From Panulirus ornatus (Eukaryota; Arthropoda; Malacostraca; Decapoda; Palinuridae), in the NCBI RefSeq assembly GCF_036320965.1, contig NC_092232.1, positions 52,688,982 through 52,752,981 on the forward strand: 64,000 bases of DNA, written 5' to 3'. Below are positions 33,081-44,333 of this stretch, piece after piece. Position numbers and translations under genes: made by a program. Position 1 is the stretch's first letter; each line of letters opens with the position of its first letter. The notes under the pieces were generated by a model. The model had not been told where the DNA came from. It made no database searches and saw only the letters and a program-made list of their open reading frames with translations.

Positions 33081-33301
33081 TGCCAGAAGGATGAGGGATC
33101 AGGAGGGGTTCTCCCCTCCTATACAAGTGGCCTCCTCATTACGCTATTAGCACACCTATTGGCAGTAATTGATGGTGATAATGTGCCGACAGGGAGGGAG
33201 GATTACTGCCGGGGGAGGGGGAGGGGAGAGGAAAGGGGAGACGCAGAGGAAAGTGGAAGAGGGTGGGAAAGGGGGGGGGGAAGTAGATCCAATGAGGAGG
33301 G
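33081..33301. other. G/A-rich flank
   Basis: Purine-rich with G-runs (33206-33290). No gene recognised. Confidence 0.4.
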
Positions 33302-33305
33302 GAGA

Positions 33306-33386
<81 letters not shown>
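33302..33386. repeat. (GA)42 microsatellite
   Basis: GA repeat of about 85 bp with one T interruption near 33320. Confidence 0.97.
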
Positions 33387-33388
<2 letters not shown>

Positions 33389-34204
33389 GGGTGGGAAGGA
33401 GAGATGTACATGGGAAAGGAAGAGAGAAACAGAAGGCGAAGGGGGGGAAGTGAGGGGGAAGACGATGACATGGGAGAGGGTTGAGGTGGAGTGCTAATGG
33501 ATACCAGAGCACCACTGAACACACTGCCACGCCCGGCCCCCCCACTAATAATGGACCATTTACCAATATTCTCATTCAACTTAATGCCTGACACAAGTCC
33601 TTACTACCCTCCGTAACAAGACAGAGGAGGGGGGGACGCACGGAAGTCTGCCTCTCCTCGGGCTAGCACACTATCATCCTTCGCCAGGAGGAGGACCTAT
33701 CCTTCCACCAGAGGGCGTCGTCCAAGATCCTTAGTGTCGTGTGCTTGAGAACGAGGGTCGTCATTAAGCAGGACATTTTACAATAGTCACGCCTGAACCA
33801 TACATTAATTTTCTGTCTTCACAGTCGGGAGTGTAATTTCACCTATGAGATGATACCAATGTTATCCAAACTTCAAAAAAAAAAAAGTCAAAATAAGCCA
33901 AAATTACCTACGTATTAAAGAACGGTACACAATGCACCACGATTAAGACTGGCGGGTTAATTTCCATCTTTTTGAGACTCGAAACATGCGTCAGTCACTT
34001 GTCTTCAGCACGGCCCAGGCTCATCTACCACACGAGTGTGGTACGATTAGGATAATTCTACTGTTGATGCTGACCATGAACTCAGGTGTGACGAGGTATG
34101 AGACAGGCACATGGAACGCCGAAGACGATGGCCACGGCGATGATGTGCCTTCAGCCGTAAGGATCACTCAGTGGCTACAGCCAAACAGTGCAATGCCACA
34201 CCAC
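33387..34204. other. Unassigned sequence
   Basis: No gene recognised. An A12 run lies at about 33876-33887. Confidence 0.4.
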
Positions 34205-34310
34205 TCCGCTGATGATTCCTGATTTGCGCCGGTGTCCCCGGCCAATGTACTGTGCACCCCGTGCTCATCCTGTGTGAGCGGTAGCGCCAAAGGATCAACA
34301 GAGGCCACGA
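34205..34310 (+). repeat. Dispersed repeat D, copy 2
   Basis: Contains GATTTGCGCCGG, TGTCCCCGGCCAATGTACTG, TGTGAGCGG and TAGCGCCAAAGG in the same order and orientation as 4050-4145. Unclassified interspersed repeat. Confidence 0.7.
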
Positions 34311-34699
34311 AGGGTTTTCAAGTCAGACCCCCAGTGGGTTATGGAGCAAGTAAACCTTGACTGACGATGAAGAGGCATTGTCTTCCTCCTCAAGAATGAG
34401 GGTTTATTACCTCAATTCGATTTAAGGTGTTTCCCATACGTTTCCTTAGTGATATCTGTCAAAGAGGTTTCCCATAAATTCCTTTGAAATATCTATCGCT
34501 CACACCTGAGGAGGTGACAGACGGCATCGACGTGGCTCATGAGGAACTTGTGCCCACCAGTCTACCAGATGAGTCACACATGACAACACAGTATCTCTCT
34601 TTCGCGGCAAATATCTAATCAAAGAAGAACAACCAACACGGAGAGAAAATATATGAACTCTGTGTTCGTGAGCAACGAGGAAGTGATTTCGTGTCTTGT

Positions 34700-34785
34700 G
34701 CATGACTTGATAGACGAGACAGGCTGCATCAAACAGCCTAGTCGACCAGACTCACCAGAGAGGCTTGGTCGCAGACTGTGTATGG
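34700..34785 (+). mobile_element. LINE family B carboxy-terminal scrap
   Basis: In one plus frame the sequence reads RQAASNSLVDQ at about 34720-34752. This is the terminal motif of LINE family B also visible on the minus strand at 43290, 53280 and 58860. Upstream similarity fades quickly, so the copy is very short. The 80-codon frame at 34653-34895 that overlaps it is in another frame and is probably chance. Confidence 0.5.
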
Positions 34786-35532
34786 AGGAGGGGGGGTTAG
34801 AAGCCAGCCCCTGCAACAGACGTGAAGCATATATAAGGCAAGACATAATTACGGAAAGACTCACGTCATTAATCATTCATGAAAGTACTCATTAAATTGT
34901 TTATCTGTTCATGAACAAGATTTTATCTCTGTGTTATTACGACGAACATCGTATCTACTGCATATAAACAATAACACGTATTGTCATCACGAGGTTATTC
35001 ATTACAAATGTTCAACACGGTACGAGGAAGTGCACACACATACTTCGTTAACACCATCCTGGCAGGAGCACCCGCTTACGAACAACTCCTCAGGGCTGAA
35101 GTTACCTCAAGCGAAGCCTCGTCCGACACCGGTGCCGCTAACAACACACACACACAAGTCAAACTATAAAGCATAAGTTACGGAGCTCATCAGAACAGTC
35201 ACTTAGGTAGATGATAAGACGCTCGCCCTTCACGGCAAGAGAGAGAGAGGGGACGGAAGAGGTTCCCTCCATCAGTCAGTCAGACAAGGGCACGCGTTGT
35301 GGCCTCACCTAAGGGAACCTCGGCACAAGAACAGCTAAGAATGGTAGCAGATACAGCAGGCTCCTCCTCACTATCTCCTCCTCCTCCAACCTCCGTCCCT
35401 TTACTAAGATTTAATTAAACTTTTCCCCCGACGGGGCTTCATTCGGGTGACGTAAAACTCGCAGAAGTCGCAGAGGAAGTGACTTAAAGTCTTGGCGTCT
35501 GAGGCGTCGGGGTGTCTATCCCCACCAGTGTG

Positions 35533-35535
<3 letters not shown>
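34786..35535. other. Unassigned sequence
   Basis: No gene or transposon recognised. Confidence 0.4.

Positions 35536-35577
<42 letters not shown>
35536..35577. repeat. (GT)20 microsatellite
   Basis: Perfect GT repeat of about 41 bp. Confidence 0.96.
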
Positions 35578-35578
<1 letters not shown>

Positions 35579-36000
35579 AAAGAGGACTTTGGAGACAGTC
35601 GAGGCGAAAATACAACCTGTGTTTTAGATCCGGTGCCCCCGCGCGGGGCCGCCCCCGAGTCATTAGCTAAAGATAAGACCTCACCGAGGCGCCCTTGCTG
35701 GCCGGGCACCCGCCCAGGCGTCGCTGCCATATGTTTACACAACTCTCCCCACGAGATCTCGTACGCGTTCACACAGTGAGAAAGACCCGGCGGTTTTTTT
35801 TAAGGGTACGGAACTTCCATGTTATGTGACGTCGATTCTCAGGAAAGAGAGAAAGAGATAGAACAAAAATGAGAGAACATTCACAGGTTAGGCCCTAATT
35901 CTCTAGCAATCATACAACCAAAATCCGTCCCAACGACCCACCAAACACACACACACACACCCACATGTGGATACATATGTACTAGAGTACGTATGATTTC

Positions 36001-36009
<9 letters not shown>
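35578..36009. other. Unassigned sequence
   Basis: Nothing recognisable. A short CA run lies at 35945-35961, and a C-run at 36000-36011 precedes the CT tract. Confidence 0.4.

Positions 36010-36064
<55 letters not shown>
36010..36064. repeat. (CT)27 microsatellite
   Basis: Perfect CT repeat of about 55 bp following C11. Confidence 0.97.
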
Positions 36065-36069
<5 letters not shown>

Positions 36070-36185
36070 AAATAAGTAAACCACGTGGGGGAATGTCTAC
36101 TTTTGGCCAGATGTGACCATAAACAAAGCCATCCACAATAATCATCCTCTGCTTAGAATGTAATCAAAGATCTCATTCTTTCCCC

Positions 36186-36400
36186 TCCCTACCTTACCTA
36201 ACTTAACCTTGCCTTTACCTTACCTTTAACGTACCTTACCTAACCATACCTTACTTGACCTTACCTAGCCTTACCTTATTTGATCTTACCTTTACCTAAC
36301 CTTACCTTACTCGACCATATATTTACCCTAACTTATTTGACCACAATTTTACCCATGACCTTACTTAACCATACCTTTACCATGGCCTTACTTCATCCTA
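36186..36400. repeat. Degenerate ACCTT pentanucleotide-like array
   Basis: CCTTACC, CCTAACC, CCTTTACC and related strings recur throughout. The period is irregular (5-12 bp). It resembles a decayed (ACCTT)n array. The arthropod telomere unit would be (CCTAA)n, which is not maintained here. Confidence 0.8.
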
Positions 36401-36417
36401 CTTTAATTACGGTGATG

Positions 36418-36566
36418 AGGAGGATATCCACCTTTGGTTATAACAATACACCTTCCTCTCGACTCGAGGAGGATATCCAAACTTTGGTTATAACAATGCG
36501 CCTTCCTCTCGACTCGAGGAGGATATCCAAACTTTGGTTATAACAATGCACCTTCCTCTTGACTCT
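36418..36566. repeat. 49-50 bp tandem triplicate
   Basis: GGATATCC occurs at 36422, 36471 and 36521, followed each time by ACTTTGGTTATAACAAT and CCTTCCTCTCGACTC. The three units are nearly identical. Confidence 0.92.
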
Positions 36567-36869
36567 ACCATAATAACACTCACGGTGTTTTCCCACCTTG
36601 AGCATCAAAACAAAATCCTGACGACCTGTGTACTCAGGTGTGTGTGTCCGTCCCTCCCAGAGATGTGATCAAGGAATTCTCCTTACTTGACGTAGAGACG
36701 CATCCCCTCCTCTCCTCCCAAGCCATAAGCCACGTACTTTCCTCTTGTGTTGTGATGTCCATATTTCCATTAGTTTTTCCCTCGAGATGTCCGTACCAAA
36801 CATCTTTCCACCTCTGCTGAAATGAGGGTGATTTTCCTCACCGTCAGAAATCAGGTTTTTTTTTTCCCT
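36567..36869. other. Unassigned sequence
   Basis: Nothing recognisable. Confidence 0.4.
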
Positions 36870-37322
36870 CATACTGGAAATGGTGTTCTCAGCTTCCTCA
36901 TAATGAAGACACTGTTCCCAGACGCCTCATAATGAGGATAAGCGTTCCCAGCTTACTCATACTGAAAACAATGTTCACAGCTTCCTTGAAGAGTGTTCTC
37001 AGCTACCTCATAATGAATACAGTGTTTCCAGTTACCTCATAATGAATACAGTGTTCCCAGTTACCTCACAATGAAGACAGTGTTCCCAGTTACCTCATAA
37101 TGAGGACAGTGTTTCAAGCTTCCTCATAACGAAGACAATGTTCCCAGCTCCTCACACTCACGACGACAAATGTTCCTCGCTCCCTCACGACGAAGACAGA
37201 TGTTCCCAGCACCCTCATAACGAAGACAATGCTCCTAACCTTCTCATAATGAGGCCAATGTCCCCCAGCTTCCCCCACAAAAGTCCCCAGGTCCCTCATA
37301 ATGATGCCAATGCTCCAAGCCG
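36870..37322. repeat. 29-bp minisatellite, ~15 decayed units
   Basis: Unit CCTCATAATGAAGACAGTGT plus TCCCAGTTA, about 29 bp. The best units are at 37000-37130, with graded decay on both sides. Confidence 0.9.
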
Positions 37323-37744
37323 CAATTAAGGCACTTCCCCTCCTCCTCCTCCTCCTCCTCGGCCTGTATGTGCAATAACCAAGTTTTCCCACCTGGGTTT
37401 AATCCAGAGAGTCGCCTTTACATGGCAGAGTTCCCTCGCAAGGCGTGAGCGAGACAGGGGCACCGTCCTGACCAGAGGCAATCAGAACCACGCAGCCTTC
37501 CTGCCGCCCATGAAGCCATAATGGGGAAGGGGGGAGGGTTGGGTTGGCAGCAGGACTGGCTAATTATAAACTCTAATTGGACGGCGGGACACCTGAAGGC
37601 AAGGGAGGTAATCACCCCTCGGGGTGGGCGAAGTGAAAATAAAGTGCGACAAGCACTGTGGCGGACCTGGAGAGCAAAATGGACCGAAATGGAGTGCGTT
37701 GAGCAGGTGCAGCGATGCAGCAAAGAGCAACAAGGTAGCTGGGT
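37323..37744. other. Unassigned sequence
   Basis: A CTC triplet run lies at 37339-37360. No gene recognised. Confidence 0.4.
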
Positions 37745-38425
37745 CCCACACCCACCTATGGGGGGTGAAGACCTCCGAAACCATTGTATAGTATACGTAA
37801 GGTAAGGTAAGGTCTCAGACCCAGATGTTGGGGTAGAACACCTCCGAAACCATTGTATGGTATACGTAAGGTAAGGTAAGGTCTCAGACCCAGATGTTGG
37901 GGTAGAACACCTCCGAAACCATTGTATGGTATACGTAAGGTAAGGTAAGGTCTCAGACCCAGATGTGGGGGTAGAAGACCTCCGAAACCATCGTAAGGTA
38001 TACGTAAGGTAAGGTAAGGTCTCAGACCCAGATGTGGGGGTAGAACACCTCCGAAACCATCGTAAGGTATACGTAAGGTAAGGTAAGGTCTCAGACCCAG
38101 ATGTGGGGGTAGAACACCTCCGAAACCATTGTATGGTATACGCAAGGTAAGGTCAGGTCTCAGACCCAGATGTGGGGGTAGAACACCTCCGAAACCATCG
38201 TAAGGTATACGTAAGGTAAGGTAAGGTCTCAGACCCAGATGTGGGGGTAGAAGACCTCCGAAACCATCGTAAGGTATACGTAAGGTAAGGTAAGGTCTCA
38301 GACCCAGATGTGGGGGTAGAAGACCTCAAAAGCCATCGTATGGTATACGTAAGGTTAGGTTAGGTCCCAGACCCATCTGTGGGGGTAGAAAACCTCCGTC
38401 ACCACCGTAAGGTATACGCAAGGTA
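37745..38425. repeat. 69-bp minisatellite, ~10 units, rich in GGTAAGGT
   Basis: CTCAGACCC occurs at 37814, 37883 and 37952, an exact 69-bp period, for about ten units with flanks decayed. Each unit contains ACCTCCGAAACCATYGTA, then GGTATACGTAAGGTAAGGTA, then AGGTCTCAG. Because 69 is a multiple of three, a 129-codon minus frame remains open (a 23-residue repeat with IPYNGFGGVLPPHLGLRP). This is most simply a by-product of the repeat. Each unit carries two strong 5' splice-donor-like strings (AAGGTAAGG). Confidence 0.95.
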
Positions 38426-38758
38426 AAGCAGTGCATGAAACTGAAGGGTGACGAGTATGTGGCCTACCAAGTGTGTGGTAATTCATCGGTGTAGTATGGT
38501 AACTGTGTATGTACATTAGCAGGTGTTTGGTAGTGCAAGACTGTATGACTACAGGTGTCTTCTTTTGTGTGTGGTACCACCACACTCACACCGCAGGTGT
38601 GGGGCCGTAGGGCGGGGCGGGGCACCAACACCCACACACACCTCCACCACAAAAACCCGCCCAGGCGGCAGCTGGTGGCCAGACCCTCGCCTGCTGACCT
38701 TGACGACCGCCATCACTACACCTCATACATACTACACACTCGCCCATTGCCAAGCCAA

Positions 38759-38762
<4 letters not shown>
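38426..38762. other. Unassigned sequence
   Basis: No recognisable feature. Confidence 0.4.

Positions 38763-38817
<55 letters not shown>
38763..38817. repeat. (CT)27 microsatellite
   Basis: Perfect CT repeat, followed 23 bp later by a CA repeat. Confidence 0.97.
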
Positions 38818-38819
<2 letters not shown>

Positions 38820-38837
38820 CCCACTCAGCTACGCCGT

Positions 38838-38839
<2 letters not shown>

Positions 38840-38869
<30 letters not shown>
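38840..38869. repeat. (CA)15 microsatellite
   Basis: Perfect CA repeat of about 30 bp. Confidence 0.95.
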
Positions 38870-38870
<1 letters not shown>

Positions 38871-39354
38871 ACCTCAGCTTACAAGACATCCTCTCCGAAA
38901 TCTATACCCACAGTACACTTGCTTCAGAATCTGTACAGCACAGAAAACACCCCTGACGAGTTGACACACTCCAGAGTTCACGACACCCACTAGGGTCTAC
39001 GTGTTCTCTAACACATATATATTGGTCTCACACCGTTCTACACCCAGCCTACGATCCATAATGTTCTCACACCCATCTACACCTAGCCCACTGTAAAGCC
39101 CACACGGTATCTAAAGTTAACTGCAAAACATCTTTAAACCGGGCAACACTAGCTACAAGCAATACCCTGCCCAAGTCCGCTACACACTCAGCACCCTCTA
39201 CCCACCCCGCAACACCCGGATATACACCCGCAACCGAACACATAAAGAGACAACCTCCCCGAATCCACAAACACCAGCTCACAGTCGACACTTTGATGTC
39301 CTCCGCAAACCGCGCCCACGCCCACTGCACGACCGACGCCAACACCACAAAGCG
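38870..39354. other. Unassigned sequence
   Basis: Weak near-duplication of TTCTCACACCCATCTACACC and TCACACCGTTCTACACCC near 39025-39085. No gene recognised. Confidence 0.4.
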
Positions 39355-39505
39355 AGCGAGCAGTGAACTCCAGCCCGGCAGTGAACCCCGGCCAAGCAAT
39401 GAACTCTTACCCAGCAGTTGAACTCCCTGACAAGCAGTGATCTTCTGTCATACATCACTCGTCCAGCAAAGAACACTCTGTCAGGCAGTGAAACCTCTCC
39501 CTTGT
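39355..39505. repeat. Degenerate 21-25 bp repeat (GCAGTGAACTCC core)
   Basis: GCAGTGAACTCC, GCAGTGAACCCC, GCAATGAACTCT, GCAGTTGAACTCC, GCAGTGATCTTC and GCAGTGAAACC recur at 20-26 bp intervals. Confidence 0.78.
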
Positions 39506-40124
39506 CATGCAACACTTCAGTTTAAAAGATAAAACTTTTCACTGCCAAAGAAAAATCACAGCTTCTCACTGTTTCATAGTATCAATACTTTATAAGAAAT
39601 GATGCCCAGTGCCATTACTTTGAGGCAAGTCTGAAATAAAGAGCAGCCTTTTATGTACTTACACTTATACAATCGGGAGAACTAGTGACTTGAGACTTAA
39701 GATTCAAACGCAATTAACAAGCCGGGGAGGAAAGCAATGACGGACACTGTAGCAATACTCAGGACCTGTAGTTCATGGTTCACTAATACAAGTGGCACCC
39801 AGATAGTGGCTTCACGTCCACCCAACTCGAGGCCTCGAGTCCCCGAACCACAGTGTCACAAGGCCCCATTTTCCATGCGACTTACGAACGTTCATTTCTG
39901 TGGGCGATCACAGCAGTGTCAACACAGTGCCGCGCCGCCCCCAGGCAGGCGTCCGTCCTCACCACCAACGCACACCCTTCCTCCCTCGTCTCCCACCAGA
40001 CTCGACTGCCACTAACTTTTTAAGCACGACAGTTCGATAGCTAGAGTAAGACTGTGTGATCTTTAGGTATAACGACCTATAGCCTCTGACCTGACCCATA
40101 AGAACATTGTCGAAGGCCAATGAA
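39506..40124. other. Unassigned sequence
   Basis: No gene or transposon recognised. Confidence 0.4.
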
Positions 40125-40195
40125 TATACCTATGGGTCACACCGTCGTGTTCAAGGGTCGCCCTTCCGAACCTATTGTGCTCAAGGGGCTGACCA
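40125..40195 (+). repeat. GTCGT-type dispersed repeat family, locus 2
   Basis: About three units: GGGTCACACCGTCGTGTTCA, then AGGGTCGCCCTTCCGAACC, then TATTGTGCTCAAGGGGCTG. Confidence 0.65.
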
Positions 40196-40589
40196 ATAGC
40201 ACTAACCAAACCTTCAACACTCACTCTTGAAAGTATCAGTGTTCCATCGCCCAATACAAAACCATTAAATGCTCTCTGCAACACACTAACCTCCTGAAGA
40301 GAGGCACAACAAACACACATACTACCGAACAAAAAAACAGAAAACAATATGCACAACCCAACTCCCAATACACATTTAGACCAGCATAAACACAGACATC
40401 ACCCAACCACACACTAACAAAGCGACAAACAAAAGAAAAACAACAGAAACGAGGATGGTAATGTTTTGTACCCCAATGGTTTCTGTTGCTCTATAATTCA
40501 TATATACAAAGGAGCTTATCACTCAGTTCCTCCACTCCCTTTAGCTCCCACTGCTTAAAGCAGGAGGTGATCATTCCATCTCCACAGTC

Positions 40590-40591
<2 letters not shown>
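40196..40591. other. Unassigned sequence
   Basis: Nothing recognisable. Confidence 0.4.

Positions 40592-40656
<65 letters not shown>
40592..40656. repeat. (CT)32 microsatellite
   Basis: Perfect CT repeat of about 65 bp, ending TCAGCTCA. Confidence 0.97.
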
Positions 40657-40659
<3 letters not shown>

Positions 40660-41107
40660 TCATATACGAAGGGTTCTATGACTGCGACAGCTCCAACACC
40701 ATAGAACATCAGTCAAGAACTCTACTGTATACTCCTCTGAACCCCACACTGTTTAACCACCTGAAGCGCACGCAACTCCCAACTTATTCCAACCTCCACA
40801 ACCTTCACTCTAGCGCTCCACATTTTATAGGAGAGCGTAACGAGGATCGTGCTGCCTACGAGCGCAGCTTCCAGGTTAACGAGTGGCCACAGTACCAGTC
40901 TGGGTACTACATTCCATGTCCGGCCACCCTAGTTCCAGAGGCTAGGCTCGCCATCCAGTTCCAGAGGCGAGCCTCGCCGCGCAACAGATGGTCGCTCGCC
41001 TCCAACGCCGGGTCCAACCTCAGCATCTGCTCTTTATCTCAGTCATGACTATAATTACGCAATTACTGTAAACAATACGCCGTAAGAGAGGACGCACACC
41101 AGATACC

Positions 41108-41109
<2 letters not shown>
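40657..41109. other. Unassigned sequence
   Basis: A short duplication of GTTCCAGAGGC(K)AGSCTCGCC occurs at 40930-40980. No gene recognised. Confidence 0.4.

Positions 41110-41196
<87 letters not shown>
41110..41196. repeat. (GA)43 microsatellite
   Basis: Perfect GA repeat of about 87 bp, among the longest dinucleotide tracts in the window. Confidence 0.97.
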
Positions 41197-41197
<1 letters not shown>

Positions 41198-41541
41198 ACA
41201 GGCCAGATGGCCAAAGAAGAGGGGGGGAAGGATTACCTTCACACGGCACAAAAGAAGGTAACGCAATACCCTGAAATGAGGAACCAGAAACTGGAGGGTA
41301 CATCATGGTGACTACAGGACAGTGCGGTATAGCCGGAAAGGTATGAAGTTATGGAGTGGTTCAGAGCGACGATGTATATAGTCTATCCAAACCTACACTA
41401 TCTACATCACATAAGAGTCTCAGCCAGAGCAGAGTGTGTGATTACGATTTGTGTGTTACGGTGATGGAGGGAAAGAGTATTACACTCGTGTTACTCCGCC
41501 TCTTAACCTTGTACGTATGTACCATGTCTTTACTCCTATGT

Positions 41542-41547
<6 letters not shown>
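41197..41547. other. Unassigned sequence
   Basis: Nothing recognisable. Confidence 0.4.

Positions 41548-41581
<34 letters not shown>
41548..41581. repeat. (CA)17 microsatellite
   Basis: Preceded by CGCGCG. About 34 bp in total. Confidence 0.95.
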
Positions 41582-41584
<3 letters not shown>

Positions 41585-41651
41585 AACCTATACCTGGTAC
41601 TCATGTGTACTGCAGTAAGGACAATACACCCGTACCTTAACACTCCCGCGT

Positions 41652-41678
41652 ACACACACACACACACACACACACACA
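41652..41678. repeat. (CA)13 microsatellite
   Basis: Perfect CA repeat. The preceding CGTAC context resembles that of the neighbouring (CA)17, so the two may be a local duplication. Confidence 0.94.
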
Positions 41679-42360
41679 GCTTAAAGCTCAGCTCTTGATC
41701 ACAGCTCATCAGCAGCCGCTGAAGCTTCAGCAAAAATCCTGGACTCATATTAGTTCAGGTGGCCTAAACTTAGCACTCCATTACTGGAAATTAAACGGAC
41801 TGGTCCCTAAGCAGCTTATTTAATAAAGTACGGCTCAGCTGCGTTGTGTGGCAGGCTTCCAGGAGAGTTGGGGGTGTGTGAAGGGAGCGATGGAAGAACG
41901 GGTGTGAGGTGGGGAGACAAGGAAGGGGAAGCAGAGTCCGGAAGGAATGTGAGTAATGGAAAGGAAAGACGACACTAAAGGATGAAATGGGAGATGGGGT
42001 GGAAGAAAGGGAGGTAGACTTGATGGTCTGTTATCCTTTGTGAAGGAACTCAAGTGTTGAAACCTAGGTTTTCATCAGTACTAACCAATCCTTCCTTACC
42101 AGACTGAGTTCGATGCTAACCAGTAGCGGAGGCATAACCTGGGTAGTTCTGTCTTCTTGTGGTATGTCCTACATAAAGGGTGTGGGGCGTTATACCCAAT
42201 AAAATGATCCCTCAAGGGCAATAATGGATGCGAGTAGCCTGGGATGGAGTGGAATGGGGCGAGAGTGCAGAAAAAAACAAGTATGGCAGACTATGGTAGG
42301 AGGGGAGAGAGAGAGAGAAGCGAAAGGGGATGAGTATTTCTTTGTGAGAGAGCAGCTTGT

Positions 42361-42363
<3 letters not shown>
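41679..42363. other. Unassigned sequence
   Basis: A purine-rich stretch lies at 41870-42015. No gene recognised. Confidence 0.4.

Positions 42364-42413
<50 letters not shown>
42364..42413. repeat. (CT)25 microsatellite
   Basis: Perfect CT repeat of about 50 bp. Confidence 0.97.
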
Positions 42414-42416
<3 letters not shown>

Positions 42417-42782
42417 GGTAGACATGAGTGGCTGGTCGAATCCCCTCCCGATATCAACCACTACATCAGGGTCTCCGCCCAAGTCTGCTGTTCACACCCA
42501 ACACCACCACCACAACAATACAAGTACCTGCACCCTACCTCATGTTTAAAAAGACTCCTGGGCCAACACCCTTCCCTACTGTTACCAACCGATGGTAAAC
42601 ATCGACCTACACCCTGCCTAATGTACGCCACCGGTACACCCAAGGCCTACACCCTCCGTCCTGTTTACACTGAGTACGCCAGCCTACAGAGTACATCCAG
42701 GACAGCTTCCAACAACACGCCGACATCTAGAACTCGCCTGTCGACTCCCAGAACCGCATTAATTGCTACATCCTGCATAATG

Positions 42783-42783
<1 letters not shown>
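42414..42783. other. Unassigned, C-rich sequence
   Basis: An open plus-strand frame exists only because CT repeats bracket this segment. No domain is recognisable. Confidence 0.4.

Positions 42784-42847
<64 letters not shown>
42784..42847. repeat. (CT)32 microsatellite
   Basis: Perfect CT repeat of about 64 bp. Confidence 0.97.
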
Positions 42848-42850
<3 letters not shown>

Positions 42851-43289
42851 TCTCGCCATCACACCGTCCCTTCATCACTACAAGCAGCCTGATATTTACA
42901 GTCATTACCATTAAAAGTGGGGAAAAAAAAAAAACATTTACACTCGTAGGATGTGATCCTCTCCATCTCGTGGGCTGCAATTCCGTTCTGTTTATAGATC
43001 TCGAGGCGAAGGCACCTGAAGACTGTAAGAGCGTGTGCTTACCCAGCTCAGGCGAGCAAGGCATCCAAGACCCTGCTAAATACATTGGCGCAAGGTCCCT
43101 CTTAAGCACCCTCAGAGAGCAGCTGTCGACGCAAAGTATCTTTCAGCTTATACGCGCAAGCGAAGCATTCCTATGTGTAAACAGGTTTAAGGCTAGACTT
43201 CAGGGGTGTCTCCTCATCCCTGGTGTACACCTGGTGTAATTCTCAAGGGGTGTTTTCTACCCCCACACAACAGAGCCTGAGCTGGGGGC
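42848..43289. other. Unassigned sequence upstream of a LINE end
   Basis: An A12 run lies at about 42925-42936. A plus-strand frame at 42970-43239 has balanced composition but no recognisable domain. It may be part of an older interspersed repeat contiguous with 43290. Confidence 0.35.
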
Positions 43290-43620
43290 CTCGCCGCTGG
43301 GCTGGGTCGTTTGTCGACCAAGCTGTTGGACGGTGTAACCCAAAAGGTCCACCACCTACGCAGCACCTACAGCCTGGCTAGTCTGGAACACATTCTATAA
43401 ATACTGGTCCAAGGTAATCTTGAACATCCCCAATGTACATCCCATTGGTGTTTCCAATGCTGTAAGCAGGGTGTTGAAAAGCATCAGGTCCTGAATGTTT
43501 CCGGGGTTCTATTTGTGCATAACGAGCATCTTTGGATTTCAGAGGTAGTATTTTACAGAGTCTTATACACCAGTTGTGCAAGTTGGATGTTATTTCCAAG
43601 CGTTAAGTTGGGGAGTCATA
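43290..43620 (-). mobile_element. LINE family B, extreme carboxy-terminus
   Basis: On the minus strand a frame at 43599-43378 reads HSGPDAFQHPAYSIGNTNG and ends with a VPD motif. This fits the pattern GP.LFN.LP..IRN..G...FK..LD.FL..VPD of Jockey/CR1-type RT carboxy-termini. Further along the same strand is SNSLVDK at about 43300-43320, the terminal signature. The copy is truncated and frameshifted. Confidence 0.75.
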
Positions 43621-44019
43621 CCTCTCAGGATTTCCAAGCCATAGATAATGATATACTCCGTTTTAACTTATCGATCCTATGTACCGTGCATTGGTACCTG
43701 GCGGATACCAGGTACCAGGGCTGAGTCAGTGCCCAGAAAATGAATCCAAACAAATAATCTAAAGCAGACGAGGCCCTACGAGGAGAAAATCAAGCTGGCA
43801 GGACGTAAGATTTTGACACTAACTCAGCTACAAGGGGGATGGAACTGGGTAGTCTACATGTGTTGTGTGTTCTACCCACTTATGCGTTTAAATGGCATGG
43901 CTGGATGGATGACAGGGAACCCCAGGGTTAACGTTCTGCTGCTTATAATAACACTGCATATTCAGTCGAGGTAAATTCTATCAAAGACTCGTTTATCAAG
44001 CCTCTAGAGGTCTTAAGAA
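43621..44019. other. Unassigned sequence
   Basis: GGTACCTGG, GCGGATACC and AGGTACCAGG form an imperfect palindrome at about 43693-43720. No gene recognised. Confidence 0.4.
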
Positions 44020-44165
44020 AGACGGTACGATCCTTGAGCACGAAGGTACGACCTTTTCGCACAACGTTACGTCTCTTGGGCATGATATCCGACGTGAGCT
44101 GAGGGGTCGTGCTATCGTACTCGTGTCGTACCGAAGTGCTTAAACAAGGGTCACACCGTCGTGTT
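44020..44165. repeat. GTCGT-type dispersed repeat family, locus 3 (mixed orientation)
   Basis: The left part, ACGGTACGATCCTTGAGCAC and AGGTACGACC, is the reverse complement of the unit at 62 kb. The right part, GGGTCACACCGTCGTGTTTC, is in forward orientation. The locus therefore contains an inversion or two independent insertions. Confidence 0.7.
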
Positions 44166-44330
44166 TCAAGCGTTAAATTTCAAATATAATTATAATGAAA
44201 GAGAAACGAGGTGATCCCCTGTGGAATTCTTTCTTCAAACGCCACTCCGAGAGCAGTAAAACCTTCCAGGGTTTCCCAAGGCCCATAGCTAACGGCATGA
44301 GACGTAATTCACGGACGCTGTTCCTTTCCC

Positions 44331-44333
<3 letters not shown>

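Noticed and set aside
34653..34895. Small host gene (80 codons)
   Set aside because: It overlaps, in another frame, a recognisable LINE carboxy-terminal motif. No independent support.
36186..36400. Interstitial telomeric repeat
   Set aside because: The arthropod telomere unit TTAGG/CCTAA is not maintained. Most units are CCTTACC-like with irregular spacing.
37756..38145. 23-residue repeat protein (minus strand)
   Set aside because: The frame coincides exactly with the 69-bp tandem array and has no unique domain or flanking exon signals.
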